A stretch of DNA of 64,000 bases from Henckelia pumila (lineage: Eukaryota; Streptophyta; Magnoliopsida; Lamiales; Gesneriaceae), in the NCBI RefSeq assembly GCF_033568475.1, contig NC_133121.1, forward strand, positions 168,889,716 to 168,953,715, given 5' to 3'. Position 1 is the first letter of the stretch. Every line of letters starts with the position of its first letter. Both the position numbers and the translations under genes were made by a program. Of this stretch, positions 13,073 through 24,067 are shown piece after piece. Under the pieces are notes generated by a model. That model saw only the letters and a program-made list of their open reading frames with translations, ran no database searches and was not told the DNA's origin.

Positions 13073-13604
13073 ATTTTATAGTGGTAACTCAACCTTTTGA
13101 ATTGGAGATCCCAAGACCTTGGTTCAATGGAAACACTAAATTATAAATATTAGTATGAGTACATAGAATTTGCGCCCGCTCATTCTTACAACATCCAAGT
13201 AGAAAAGACCTGCAACATATGGTGATGTTAAGTTGTCTTTTAATGATTTCTATACATATAAGGTAGAATAGAGCAAGATAATATAGATAGGATATCACCT
13301 AAATAAGTGCATGATGGCCGCTTGGATAGGAACACTTATGAATCTAAGGTATGGTCTAGGGCCGAAATGAACACAACACGAAAAAAAAATATGTTAGAGT
13401 TATTATTGTGTAAATACTATTGACTTGGTTTACGTAAACGATTGACTAGTTGAAAACATCATGTTACTAAGCAATTAATAAATCCGATAGTATATTACTG
13501 AAGTAGGTTCAAAGTCACAAACGACCTGTCCTTATACAATAATAATTCACAAGAACTTTCAAGTGAGTCTGCATACATGCATAAATTTCATTCATATGAG
13601 AGAT
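13073..13604 (+). mobile_element. 3' untranslated part of the copia remnant
   Basis: It begins with a GTGGTAACTCAACC...GGAGATCCCAAGACCTTGG phrase typical of the region between pol and the 3' LTR in plant copia elements. It ends at a short purine run (ATGAGAGAT) next to an LTR-like TG at 13605. Confidence 0.55.
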
Positions 13605-13760
13605 TGTTGAAAATTTGAATGAATTATAAAATGATATAATAGGAAAAATGCTTATCCCACATTGAAAGTCTATCTCACTCTTCTCTTCATTATTAGTTCT
13701 AACCTTCACTTATGGGATTGGGTCTTTAGAGCACCAGAATTTTTTGGAAGGGACAAGCTG
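13605..13760 (+). repeat. Probable start of the copia 3' LTR
   Basis: Begins TGTTGAAAATTTG after a purine run, followed by a TCCCACATTGAAAG phrase seen in many plant copia LTRs. The downstream end could not be defined. Confidence 0.45.
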
Positions 13761-14466
13761 CTTGTCGATAAACCAAACACACACGCGAGCGTGCCGTCGA
13801 CCGCTCTGTGGGATGGGGTCTTATGACCCTATTATTCTTTTTAGCCAAACTTTAATTGAAAATAATATTTTTTTTATTAAATTTTAATACTTGCACCTCG
13901 TAATCAGTCTAAAAGTTTGCACTCTAAGTGCTGCATGCATCACTTCGGTATCGAAAAGTTGGTATCGATACCTGCTTACCACAGAAGGTTGCGTTCGGTT
14001 CATACAAGATCGTGTTCCTTCGTTGCAACTTGCAACTTGCAACCAATGGTACACTATGAATAACTTCCCTTGTCTGCAGTCACACTCACTTTTGACATTC
14101 CTTTCCCTTCTGCCTACATCCGTCTCTTGAAGGTTCTTGCATATTTTGTTCGATGCTGTTCTAGATAATTGTTGTGTTGCATTATCTTGAACTCAGGTCG
14201 TTGTATCTTACACACGATAATTGTCATATAAACCGTTCAAGTACTATTACGGGATAATTTCATCTCGCAAACAGAGAGTTCCATTCTCGCCTCAACTTAC
14301 CATTGTTGTTGTTGTTCCATAATTCGTTACACATCCATTACATTTTTCATATAGGTTTGAGTTTATGGATATTTATAAGTTTTTCTGATCCATATTTTTC
14401 TGGCAGATCTCCATGCATTTATCTTATAACTAAATATGAAAAATTAGTCGGAAAATTATTCCAATG

Positions 14467-14504
<38 letters not shown>

Positions 14505-15204
14505 GTTATGAATGATTATAGATAATGTTATGAATGATTTTTTATTTTAAAAATTTTTAAATCATAAAATTATTGTATTTTACCACAAGATCGAATATAT
14601 CCCTTTAAAATTTTGTCGATATAAATCTTGATTACGCCACTGTCCCTCACTCCCTCTGTCCATCAGAGACAAATCACCATGTTTTTGCTATCCCGGCCAG
14701 TAAGATTTAGATGTTGATAATAACCGAAAACCGAATTGAATGCAAAAACAGTTTCGATCGATATCGATTATATATGTATTTTAAAATCAAATATCGAAAG
14801 TAAAAAAGAGTCGAAATAAAAAACCAAAAATCGAACCGAACCAACTGATTTTCCTGTGTTTATGTCTGCAACATTATATTTGTTAAGGTTGAGTTAATGT
14901 TGACATAATGGGTCCAATTAGTCAAATTAAAATAAGATTGTTTGTTGCAGTACGAGTATGCTATCTTTCAATCATTTGTTACATATTTGCAATCAAATAT
15001 AGGGAAACATTTGACATTTAATTAATTAAACATCGTAGCAAAATACAGAAGTAATGCATGCTTCGGAAATTTAAAACATTATTTGAACATATAGCAATAA
15101 TTCAAAGCCTGAAAACATAATATAGATCAACTCGATCGATGAACTTGCTTGACCTCTCATGATTGATATGTTTCTTATTATTGTTATTTATATTTCTTTA
15201 ATTT
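13761..15204. other. Intergenic region downstream of the extensin gene
   Basis: No gene seen. It holds a TA microsatellite (14472-14502), a short tandem phrase AATGTTATGAATGATT (14503-14540), and a stretch 14718-14850 with repeated AACCGAA words that could be an old transposon fragment. Confidence 0.5.
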
Positions 15205-15210
15205 TTTATT
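15205..15210 (-). terminator. Candidate poly(A) signal for the extensin gene
   Basis: AATAAA on the minus strand, 55 bp after the stop codon. The position suits a plant near-upstream element. It is not proven. Confidence 0.45.
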
Positions 15211-15264
15211 TTCCTTTTTCCAGCATGAAAATCTTACATTATATATGGAGTTGAAATTTCGAAC

Positions 15265-16398
15265 TTAATACTGGTGAGGAGGTGGTGGAGAGATGTAATA
15301 ATAATGATGATGGGGAGGTGGAGGTGGAGGTGGAGGTGGCGGTGGGGATTTATACTCGTATATCGGCGGAGGAGACGATTTGTGTACATATGGATTTGTG
15401 GGAGGTGGAGGTGGTGGAGAGTTGTGCTTACAAGGAACTTTATGAGGTGGTCTATGTGACTTGTGCACATGATGACTTTTATGTGGTGGTGGAGGTGGTG
15501 GAGACTTGTATATATATGGATCTTTTGGAGGAGGTGGTGAAGACTTATGTATATAATGTTCTTTCGGTGGAGGTGGAGGAGACTTATATGTATATGGCTC
15601 TTTTGGAGTAGGTGGTGGAGATTTATATACATAATGTTCTTTCGGTGGAGGAGGTGGTGGTGGTGGTGGTGGTGGATGAGACTTGTATATGAATGGCTCT
15701 TTTGGAGGAGGTGGTGGAGACTTATATACATAATGTTCTTTTGGTGGTGGTGGTGGTGACTTGTATACATAATGTTCTTTCGGTGGAGGTGGTGGTGGAG
15801 ACTTGTATACATAATGTTCTTTCGGTGGAGGTGGTGGTGGAGACTTGTATACATAATGTTCTTTCGGTGGTGGTGGTGGAGATTTGTATATATAATGTTC
15901 TTTCGGTGGAAGTGGCGATGGAGGTGGTGGTGACTTATATACATAATGTTCTTTCGGTGGAGGTGGTGGTGGAGACTTGTATACATAATGTTCTTTCGGT
16001 GGAGGTGGAGATTTGTATATATATGGCTCTTTTGGAGGAGGTGGTGGAGACTTATATGCATAATGTTCCTTTTGTGGAGGTGGTGGCGGAGACTTGTAGA
16101 CATAAGGCTCCTTTTGAGGTGATGGTGGTGGAGGAGTTTTGTGTTTGTATGGCTCCTTGGGAGGTGGTGGTGGCGGGGGCGAAGATTTATAGACGTAAGG
16201 ACTCTCTGGTGGAAGTGGTGGTGGAGGCTTATATATATAAGGAATCTTTGGAGGAGGGGATTTGTAGAGATAGGGAGTCTTGGGCGGCGACGAGTAGTGG
16301 TAGTAATTTGCATGGGTTTCGAAAGGGAGAGAAAGGGAAATTACAGCCATCATGGCAATGAAGGAAGCCATTGCAGAACCTTTTGTTCTTGTTCCCAT
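15265..16398 (-). CDS. Extensin (hydroxyproline-rich cell-wall glycoprotein), 377 aa
   Basis: This is an intact frame with an N-terminal signal peptide (about residues 1-30, hydrophobic core SFIAMMAVISLSL, likely cleavage after THA) and then only extensin repeats. Ser-(Pro)3-11 blocks alternate with Tyr motifs; I count 17 YxYK motifs, most often in the form KEHYVYKSPPPPP. In known extensins the prolines of SPPPP are hydroxylated and arabinosylated, and YxY tyrosines form isodityrosine crosslinks that make the wall network insoluble. Lysine and histidine residues give a basic protein. The C-terminus ends YYYISPPPPHQY. One unusual cysteine lies in a degenerate repeat (VPCKHN). No transmembrane segment follows the signal peptide, so secretion to the wall is expected. 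The ATG at 16398 is chosen because it starts the signal peptide and a TATA box lies about 45 bp upstream. No intron is needed. Confidence 0.93.
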   Translation of the reverse strand: MGTRTKGSAMASFIAMMAVISLSLPFETHANYYHYSSPPKTPYLYKSPPPKIPYIYKPPPPLPPESPYVYKSSPPPPPPPKEPYKHKTPPPPSPQKEPYVYKSPPPPPQKEHYAYKSPPPPPKEPYIYKSPPPPKEHYVYKSPPPPPPKEHYVYKSPPPPSPLPPKEHYIYKSPPPPPKEHYVYKSPPPPPPKEHYVYKSPPPPPPKEHYVYKSPPPPPKEHYVYKSPPPPPKEPFIYKSHPPPPPPPPPPPKEHYVYKSPPPTPKEPYTYKSPPPPPKEHYIHKSSPPPPKDPYIYKSPPPPPPHKSHHVHKSHRPPHKVPCKHNSPPPPPPTNPYVHKSSPPPIYEYKSPPPPPPPPPPPHHHYYYISPPPPHQY

Positions 16399-16442
16399 CT
16401 TTGGGTTGATTTAGCTTGTGTTTCATTGAAGCCCCTGATGTC

Positions 16443-16448
16443 TATATA
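16443..16448 (-). promoter_or_regulatory. TATA box of the extensin gene
   Basis: The minus strand reads CTTTATATAGAC about 45-50 bp before the ATG. Transcription starting about 30 bp downstream would leave a very short leader of under 20 nt. Another upstream start is possible. Confidence 0.55.
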
Positions 16449-17080
16449 AAGATTTGATTTTACATGCGTAAATGCATCATGAACCAAGGTTAAAAGTTAA
16501 GATTCAATTTTAAACAAACAAAAAAAATTAGAAAAAAAAAGTAACTTTTTGGTACGTAATTGATTGATTGCTATTATTGGTTGTTGTTTTTATTATTATT
16601 TTATTATAATATGAATTTAAATGAGAGATGTTTAATGCTAGCTTGCTCAATTTGTTTGACATTGGCTGCAAGTTATCAAAGAGAAATAAAAGGACTTTTC
16701 TTTCCATGTCTTTGGAATTGGGTTCAATTTTAATTATTCTATTACTATATTAAAATTAGTGATGGTTTGGTTTGTTGTATTATATTATCATGTTACCTCT
16801 ATCAATGTTTATAATAAAAATAGAGGTACGTAATAGATTAAATTAAGTTAGTACGACACTGTCATGTTACCTCTATTTTTCTATTAGTTTCTTCAAAATA
16901 TATGTATGTATCACATATCAGATTTAAGGAAAATTGAAGGGCATAGAATTTTATGTAAAACTATGTAGTGAATTACAATAAATATTTCGTCAATCGTTTT
17001 CTTATAAACTAAAATGGAATTGCAGTACTGACTTTTATATGTTTATCAGGAAGCGAACATCTTTCACATCCGTAAATAAG
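16449..17080. other. Intergenic, presumed extensin promoter region
   Basis: AT-rich with no frame of note. No cis-element beyond the TATA box can be named with confidence. Confidence 0.4.
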
Positions 17081-17094
17081 ACATGTATGATATT

Positions 17095-17313
17095 GCCCCT
17101 AAGGGGTGTTCAAGTTGGTGGAGCAGGTGAACTATTGGCCAAAAATCAGAAGTTCGATTCCTCCTGCCAACACTTTCTTGGACTAAGCCTGTCACACAGG
17201 GTTTGCCCAGTGTAGTTTACCTGACTAGCGTAGTTTGCAGGCTATTGCGTTAGTCCAGGGATTTACCCAAAGCACTAGGGTAGCGGCTGCGGGTTTCCAC
17301 GTCTAAAAAAAAA
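17095..17313 (+). mobile_element. tRNA-derived SINE
   Basis: This is a 219-bp element with an internal RNA polymerase III promoter: an A-box-like stretch near 17108-17125 and a B box AGTTCGATTCC at 17151-17161. It ends in a poly(A) tail. It is flanked by a 14-bp target duplication with one mismatch, ACATGTATGATATT (17081-17094) and ACATTTATGATATT (17314-17327). The duplication, 5' tRNA-like head and A-tail together are diagnostic. It depends on LINE enzymes for movement. Confidence 0.88.
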
Positions 17314-17327
17314 ACATTTATGATATT

Positions 17328-18026
17328 CAAACGTGAACTTGCTCTATATTCCACACATATTATATTTTTGAAGTTACTAGCTCTGAACACTTTTCTTCTC
17401 GGGCTTAATCATCCAACGATTTATTTCGGGATTTAACATGTGCAGCCATTCTTTAAGTTGTATTTAGCTAGGAGGATTTGAATTTGGATTTGGATTTGAG
17501 GAGTATCTTAATAAATGATTTGAAATGACTCAATATTAGCATTGATTCCACGTCTTTGATGATTTGAAAAATAACTAGTCTGAGTATTTACCCCAACAAA
17601 AAATTGATTTGATGATTCTCAATTGCTTTGTCTAAAAATTATTGACATGAAATAAAGGTTCGCGGGAAAGAAAATTTTACATGTTAAAGTTTCCAATGGG
17701 CTTTGCATGGAATCTTGATCCTCAAAATCTACTTTTTGACCTAGGGGACTCAATTATTGATTCATAAAGTTAGCAGCCACAAAATTTATTTTACCTAGTA
17801 ATTAATTAATCGATCATATCCAATTCAATTGCCCAACTTTGGTGAAAATTCAAAAAACAAAAAATAAAAAATAAAAAAAATAACAAAAAAAAAACTTTGG
17901 TGAAAGTTTGCATCAAAATTTTCACTAATAAAGATTGGTTATGAGAGTAATGACGGAGTCAATATTTCAACTTCGTCCGAGCTAGAATTTTTAGAAACTC
18001 CAAAACTCTGTTAGCCAAAAATATGG
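17328..18026. other. Intergenic, AT-rich
   Basis: No gene, repeat boundary or RNA feature recognised apart from A-rich runs at 17855-17892. Confidence 0.4.
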
Positions 18027-18034
18027 GTTTTTGC

Positions 18035-18903
18035 CAGTGTTCTAAAAACTTGATTAAACCTCGTTTAATCTCGTTAAGCTTAAAACTTCTCCAAAACGCC
18101 TCGTTTCGGCTAAAAACGATAAAAAAAACCTCGTTTCGGCTAAAAATGATCACACACATGTTGATCATATTAAGTGTCATTAAATACGCTTAAGTGCAAT
18201 TTTTTAAAATACAAAAAATGATTAATAATACGAAGAAAGAACATGAATTATCAAATTTATTAGTAAGTACTGCTAGCAATGTAAAAATTGTACAATCTTG
18301 GATAGTTAAGTGTACCAATGATGAGTATATGCAGAACATATTGAAGAATATTAAGACTAATATTTTAAAGCAGTCTAGTTAAATTGAGTTTGTATTTAAT
18401 GATAATTGATATAAAATAAATAATATAATAAATTAAATTAGACTTTGGCAAAAAATCAATGCATTCTAGTTAAATTTATTATATTTAGGAATTATTTACT
18501 CCATTAATTTGTGTTAGATATTTAAAATTTTATGTTTAAGCTCTTATTAATACCACATACGCTTGCTTACTTTCACGCTTTGATGTATTTCGCGCTTTTT
18601 AGAATATACTATTAATTGATAATGAGATTATTTTTATTATATTATTTTTTAGATATATAGGAAACTATTAATTAATATAATTTTAATACTTTTATGTTTT
18701 TAAGAACCTAAAATTTATTCATTTAATATTAAATTTATGGTAATTTTATCATTTTATTTATTATTTGAATATATAAAATTAAAATTTTAATAAAAGTTGA
18801 AAACGGTTTTTTGCGTTTAAACTCGTAGTAATCTGGTTTAAACTTGAAAAAGTTAAAACTTGACCTTCACGTTTCGATGTGTTTCGCATTTTTTAGAACC
18901 TTG
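18035..18903. mobile_element. Non-autonomous hAT-type transposon (869 bp)
   Basis: Terminal inverted repeats CAGTGTTCTAAAAA (left) and CAAGGTTCTAAAAA (right, read on the minus strand) are flanked by a perfect 8-bp duplication GTTTTTGC at 18027-18034 and 18904-18911. The 8-bp duplication and CA(G/A)TG-like ends identify the hAT superfamily. Inside are two copies of a CCTCGTTTCGGCTAAAAA phrase (18095 and 18129) and AT-rich DNA. No transposase is encoded; the 62-aa frame at 18194-18382 is not recognisable. Confidence 0.85.
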
Positions 18904-18911
18904 GTTTTTGC

Positions 18912-19526
18912 ACAAAAAAAGGAAAATAAAAACAGTAGGATTTGCTAATTAAAAAGAGAAAAAAAAATTATCTCCTCAAAATTAACCACAAAGAGATTAA
19001 GGTAATATTTGGGAGAGCTTTTAGGAAAAACTACTCAACTTTTTCTTAATAAGAAAAAATACCTGATAAGTGATTTGTATGAGAGACATTTGTTATTGTA
19101 TTGAAACATATCCATGATGCGAGACATTAAACGAGGTATCACAATGTAGTTATAGGTTTTCGATTATTTTCAATTCCAATTAAACTTTAATATATATTTT
19201 AATTACATATATATTCGTTGTGTAATTTCATAATCGGAAAAATTATATTTTTGTCCTGATAATTTACACTTTTTTAAATTTTTTTCCTGTTATTAATGGT
19301 CAATTCACTATTTTAGTCCACTAATTTTTACTTTTTCGTTCTTATTTTTTCCATTGGATTCATGTTCACATGTATAACATCGGACACATTGGCAATGTCT
19401 GACGTCAAGTTAGTAATTTCAAGATCGTGTTATCATTTTTTGACACTAAATCATCGTTTTTGATGAAAAAGACTAACGTTGAAAAAAAAATTATTAGTGA
19501 ATTTAAAGTTGTGAATCATTGAAAGG

Positions 19527-19569
<43 letters not shown>

Positions 19570-20345
19570 TTGATTCTCGCACTTTAGAGTGCGAAGGATT
19601 TATGTGCACGGGTACCCAAAATAACTTCGATTGTCTTAAAATTTTCACGGTATGATCGTCTCGAAAATGCGAATGTATCCAACGATGTAACATATGATAC
19701 AAATTTCAATCTCGTTTGCTGGAATCGTGAAGATGACCAGAAATTGGGTGAAATCTACAATTTTTGGTCATTTTGACGTTTCAAAATTTTGTTTTCTTGT
19801 AAAAGATGATCCACTTCCTATACTTTCTTTTGATGGGGTTACTTATTGGTATAATAGAAATTTTTTTCTTTTTCTTTGCATATAAATGAATTCTAGATTG
19901 AATATAAATCAAATTATAAAAAGACAAAAGATATTGCTTTCTAAAAGTAGAAAGGACAATATCTAGTCGAAAAAATTGAAAACAATGTAAAGGTCGATTG
20001 ATAACTTCAATTTTAAAAAAAAACTAAATTCTAAAAAAAATACTTTGTTTCCCAAAATACTCTTCACAATTTTTTTTTAATTCAATAATAATTCGGATTC
20101 CATTTAAAAAGAGTTTATTTGGTTAAAATATAATATATTTTATTTATTAAAATATAAGATTTTGTAAGTTAACTATCTTAATAAAAATTGCTAGTGTTTG
20201 TGCGAAGCACCCATCAATTCCTTTGTGCACTCAGGACTGAAGTGTTTTGCACTGCTCATCGCATAACAAATCTAATAGGTGTAGCTTCTCATGTATATTG
20301 GTCACTCAGTTACGTTGCCATACAAAGTATGAAAAAATAAAATTG
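18912..20345. other. Intergenic, AT-rich, with a TA microsatellite
   Basis: No gene seen. A TA run lies at 19530-19566. The stretch 19245-19400 (phrases such as TTTTGTCCTGATAATTTAC and TTAGTCCACTAATTTTTAC) resembles 21610-21790 and is probably an old dispersed repeat. Confidence 0.4.
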
Positions 20346-20353
20346 TGTATAGT

Positions 20354-21309
20354 CAGGTGCGGATTCAGGATTTTGGTCATGGGGTCGCCTACAAGGTAGG
20401 CACAAGATTAAAATAAAAGAGACAAATTAAAGTACCGGTTTTATTCAGTTAATTAAGCATCAAATTTATGTTTCGAACAAAATATTTATACATTAAAAAA
20501 TTCGATGTACATTAGAATTTTTATAGTTTCGATAATATATAACATCAATACAAATTTTTTTAGCAATTTCTCTTTCAATACATCCAAAAGAAAATCTCTT
20601 CCATGTAATTTGCTCATTATCTTTTATTTATTTCAAATATGTTATTTTATTACTTTAATATATATATATATATAATTTTATTTTATTACTTTAATGAAAG
20701 CCTAATTAATTATATGAGCATATTAATGAAAAAAAGCGGAAAAATATTATTAATTATCGTACAAATGTATATATTTTAGAAAAAAATATGAAAAGTAATT
20801 ATATAAGTGTAATTTTAGATGATAAATTTTAAAGATATCAATAAATATATAAATATTTTAGATATTTGGAATTTTTTTTTCGATTAATATGATATTTTTT
20901 TATTTTACTTGTTATTGTAATGTCATTATATTTTACATAATTTTACAGAATAAATTTTAAAATTTTTAGTAAATAAATAATTTATTATTAGTTAAATAAT
21001 AATAATAATTTAGATATATTTTGTGACATTAAGGAAGAAGATGGAAATAAAAAATATAAGATGTGAAAGAAGAAGGAAGACAAAAGAGAGATAATAAAAG
21101 AGAGAAAAGAAAATAAAATTCTAAGAGCAGGAAGATTCGAACCTGGTACATAAAAATAATAAAAGAGTCTTTTACCACTAAGCTACAAGAGATTTCATTC
21201 ATTGCTTGAGGGGCCGTCGGTATTTATTTAATTTCCTAAAAATATTAATTATATAGTACTAAGAAAAATTTAATTTTTTTTTGTGGATCCTATGGTGGAT
21301 CCGCCCCTG
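20354..21309. mobile_element. Non-autonomous hAT-type transposon (956 bp)
   Basis: The ends are CAGGTGCGGATTCAGGAT and, on the minus strand, CAGGGGCGGATCCACCAT. They are flanked by a perfect 8-bp duplication TGTATAGT at 20346-20353 and 21310-21317. No transposase frame remains. An internal tRNA-like segment lies near the right end. Confidence 0.88.
21134..21185 (-). other. tRNA-like A/B-box segment inside the hAT element
   Basis: On the minus strand TAGCTTAGTGGTAAAAG (A box) is followed by GGTTCGAATC (B box). The spacing suits a polymerase III internal promoter, but no acceptor stem can be formed, so this is not a tRNA gene. Confidence 0.55.
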
Positions 21310-21317
21310 TGTATAGT

Positions 21318-22103
21318 ATTAAGCGAATTAATATCATCAATCAGTGAAAAATATAAAGGCATAAAACTCTTTAAAAACTATTAATAAGCTAATGCATCTT
21401 TTATTTTTAAAAATTTTAGCACATTTCACCCTATGTTATAAAACTTGAGCACATGTACCGCCTATGATTGGGGGTTTTATGTTCAATATTTGAAAATATG
21501 GGATTTAACATGCTTTTAGTTTTACATAAGGTGTTCTTTTGATTTTTTTTTTTTTAAAAAAAATTTACAAGATGTGTTGATGTAATTAGCCAGTGTTTAA
21601 CATAACAATAAAGAAAAAAATTACAATTTTAGTCTTGTAAATTGGTCTGTTTTTTTATTTTAATCCTATAAATTTTCAAAGTTTTGTCTTAGTCCAATAA
21701 ATTAATTGATTTTTTTTGGGTTTTGGTCATTTTTTTATCGTAAGTCACTAAATCAATCGAATATTATTTATGTGGCACCGATACTCTCTAATACTGGATA
21801 TTAGAGCGACATCATGCGTTTGAAATACGTATAATAATGTCAATAAAAAATTTAAAATTATATTACGTACGAATGATAATCAAAGTAAATTATTGGGTAT
21901 AAACCTTTTCTATTACACTAAATCTATAACCAAAGCATTCCATTACGACAACAACTTTGGTATTGGATAATGACCCAAATCGACTATCTTTCAGGTTCAA
22001 GTTGAATGACTCGATTTAATTGGACTCAATCTTATTTAATTATTATTTATTGAGACGCTTAATCAATGTCCTTGAATTCAAATGAGCTCATAAAAAAGGG
22101 GAA
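21318..22103. other. Intergenic, AT-rich
   Basis: No gene. It contains the second copy of the dispersed 'TTTTAGTCTTGTAAATT' type repeat (about 21610-21790). Confidence 0.4.
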
Positions 22104-22745
22104 TGATACCTCATGAGTGGACCCAACACATGTTTGAGCCCAATAAAGGCCCACAACCAAAGACTATGATCCGAGTCTTATTCTAAGGGGTAGGGTTGGC
22201 CCATGATGGATGAAGATGGTGTATGTTGGCTCCCAAGGAGTGAGGGAGAGCCCCATCAAGTTGGACCCTAGTCATGGGGTCTCTAAGGTAAGTCAAAAGC
22301 TTATAATAATGTAGAATGGAGATGTGAAATTATATATGGAGAGTGTAGAAGAAGGAAGTGGAGGAGAGGCTCGCCTAGGGTGGGAGACCCCTAGGGTGGT
22401 AAGCTTGATTTTGTGTTTTTGTTGTCTTTGGAGGGCGAGCTCTAAAGGAAAGGCGCGTGAACTACACACTCGTGGTCCCCTACAAAGTGTTTGTGGTCTC
22501 CTACTTTTCCTCCTATAAATATGGGTTTGCTCTCTTTATTTAAGATTCATTCACTCTCATTTTTTAGGGGCACCCAAGCTCCTCTTTCTTTTATTCGTTC
22601 ACGTCTCTGACTTGATCGTCGGAGGGCTACGTCGGGATACCCTCCCAGCCCCCTCTAACATTATTTTCTTGATTTCAGATTCGTTCTTGGGTTTGAAACT
22701 TTGGGCTTGAATCGGATCCAGACCATAAAATTTTAGTGAGTATCA
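22104..22745 (+). repeat. 5' LTR of Tat-like element H1
   Basis: The 642-bp LTR is bounded by the inverted hexamer TGATAC...GTATCA. Two bases after its end lies a Tat-type primer binding site. A TATA-like CTATAAAT at 22513-22520 is a reasonable LTR promoter. No matching 3' LTR was found downstream. Confidence 0.75.
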
Positions 22746-22747
22746 CT

Positions 22748-22765
22748 TGGCGTCGTCTGTGAAAA
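22748..22765 (+). promoter_or_regulatory. Primer binding site of H1
   Basis: TGGCGTCGTCTGTGAAAA, a variant of the TGGCGCCGTCTGTGGGAA signature of plant Tat-lineage elements, two bases after the LTR end. Confidence 0.75.
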
Positions 22766-22785
22766 AATCGAGTTAAGACGTAGAG

Positions 22786-23804
22786 ATGGTTGGAAGAAGA
22801 GGAAGTAGAAGGGCTCACACTACATCATCTCACCTAGGGCCGAGGATGGATGAGCCTACCCCTAGAAATATGGTGGGGAACATGACCTTGGAAGAGTTGG
22901 GTCAGTTTATCACTAAGGTAGTGAAAGAGTCCGTGAAGAAAAATCAAAAAGCCTCGCAAGGCCGGAGTCGTGAGCAAGAGCAAGAGCAAGAGCAAGAGCA
23001 AGGTATAAGGATGAAGTAGGCCAACAACTTCAGGTGGGAGGAACCCTGCCTCCTCCAGGCATAGGTGATCAACAGAAGGAGGAAATGTGGAAGAAGATAA
23101 GGATGTTGAGACAACAACTTGGAAGCAAGGGTTCGACTCTTAAGAGGGAAAGTCCATTTTCGCTAGCAATTTTGGAAAAAGAACTTCCAGCTAGTTTCAA
23201 GAAGCCAAGCATGGGAGAATATGATGGAAGCACGGACCTGCAGGAGCATATGGGAAGATTTGAGAATGCTGCCTTGTTGAATCAATACTCCGATGGTATA
23301 AAATGTCGAGTATTCTTGAGCACGTTAGTGATGTCCGCCCAACAATGGTTCAATATGTTGAAGCCTGGTTCCATAAGGTCTTTCAAGGAGTTCAGTGTGG
23401 TTTTTATGGATCAGTTTTCTAGTAGCAAAAAGTATAAAAAGAACTCCTTGAGTTTGTTTGTGATGAAGCAACAAGACTAGGAAACTTTGAGGGAGTTTAT
23501 CCAACGCTTTAATGGTGCGGCTTTGGAAGTGTCGTCTGCTACTCCTGATATACTGATAAGTGCATTTACCCAAGGGTTGAAAGGTGGTGAATTCTTCAAG
23601 TCCCTGGTTAAGAAGCCTCCATCAAGCTACAACGATCTTTTGGCACGAGCGGAGAAGTACGTGAATCTAGAAGACGCTCAAAGACACAGAAGTACTGACC
23701 AAAGGCAAGGAGGTAGTAATTTGGAAGGGGCGGATAAGGGAGGTTGGAAGCGAGGGATGGGAGAAAGAGAAGATGACCGAGCTCGATATAAAGGGAAATT
23801 TTGA
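22786..23804 (+). pseudogene. Tat-like gag, broken
   Basis: Gag builds the nucleocapsid-like particle of LTR retrotransposons. The frame starts MVGRRGS, 38 bases after the primer site. It shows the Tat gag core: SPFSLAILEKELPASFK, MGEYDGSTD, FENAALLNQY, IKCRVFLSTLV, SAQQWFN, GSIRSFKEF, then EFIQRFN and GGEFFKSLVKKPP. A QE-repeat (QEQEQEQEQE) ends the first piece, where a frameshift near 23015 joins it to the next. A stop (TAG) at 23478-23480 splits the core and TGA ends the frame at 23804. The same core is found on the minus strand at 31643-32398. Confidence 0.85.
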
Positions 23805-24067
23805 CCTTATGTCCCCTTGGATCAAAACCGGGACAAGGTGATGGAGGTGGAGGAGAAAAAAAGGAATCTAAGAAGTTTGCAAAGGATTGATGAAGGTCTT
23901 AAGTTTCCTCCACCTATGAGGAGAGAAATTTGTCAAGAGGTAATCAAGAGTTTCATTAGCCCCCGAGGCAAGGGCGAGGTCCTCCTTGGATAAATCAAGG
24001 AATGGAGGAGCCGAGAATGGAGATAGAGGGTCAGGGTCCTCCTCAAGGATTTAACCAATGAAGGAGG

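Noticed and set aside
14718..14850. AACCGAA-rich stretch considered as a MITE
   Set aside because: No terminal inverted repeats or target duplication could be defined.
13761..15204. Search for a second gene downstream of extensin
   Set aside because: The only frame (13891-14130, 79 aa) has no recognisable domain or codon pattern; no convincing exon-intron structure was seen.
15234..16361. Long alternative frames over the extensin gene (359 aa His/Leu-rich on the minus strand, 222 aa Val/Glu-rich on the plus strand)
   Set aside because: They arise because the coding repeat has a period divisible by three; only the SPPPP/YVYK frame has a signal peptide and a known family.
17959..18382. Small frames of 62-73 aa near the first hAT element
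   Set aside because: No transposase motifs (no hAT dimerisation region); AT-rich chance frames.
21121..21200. Possible tRNA gene on the minus strand
   Set aside because: The A and B boxes are present but the acceptor and anticodon stems do not form; it lies inside a hAT element.
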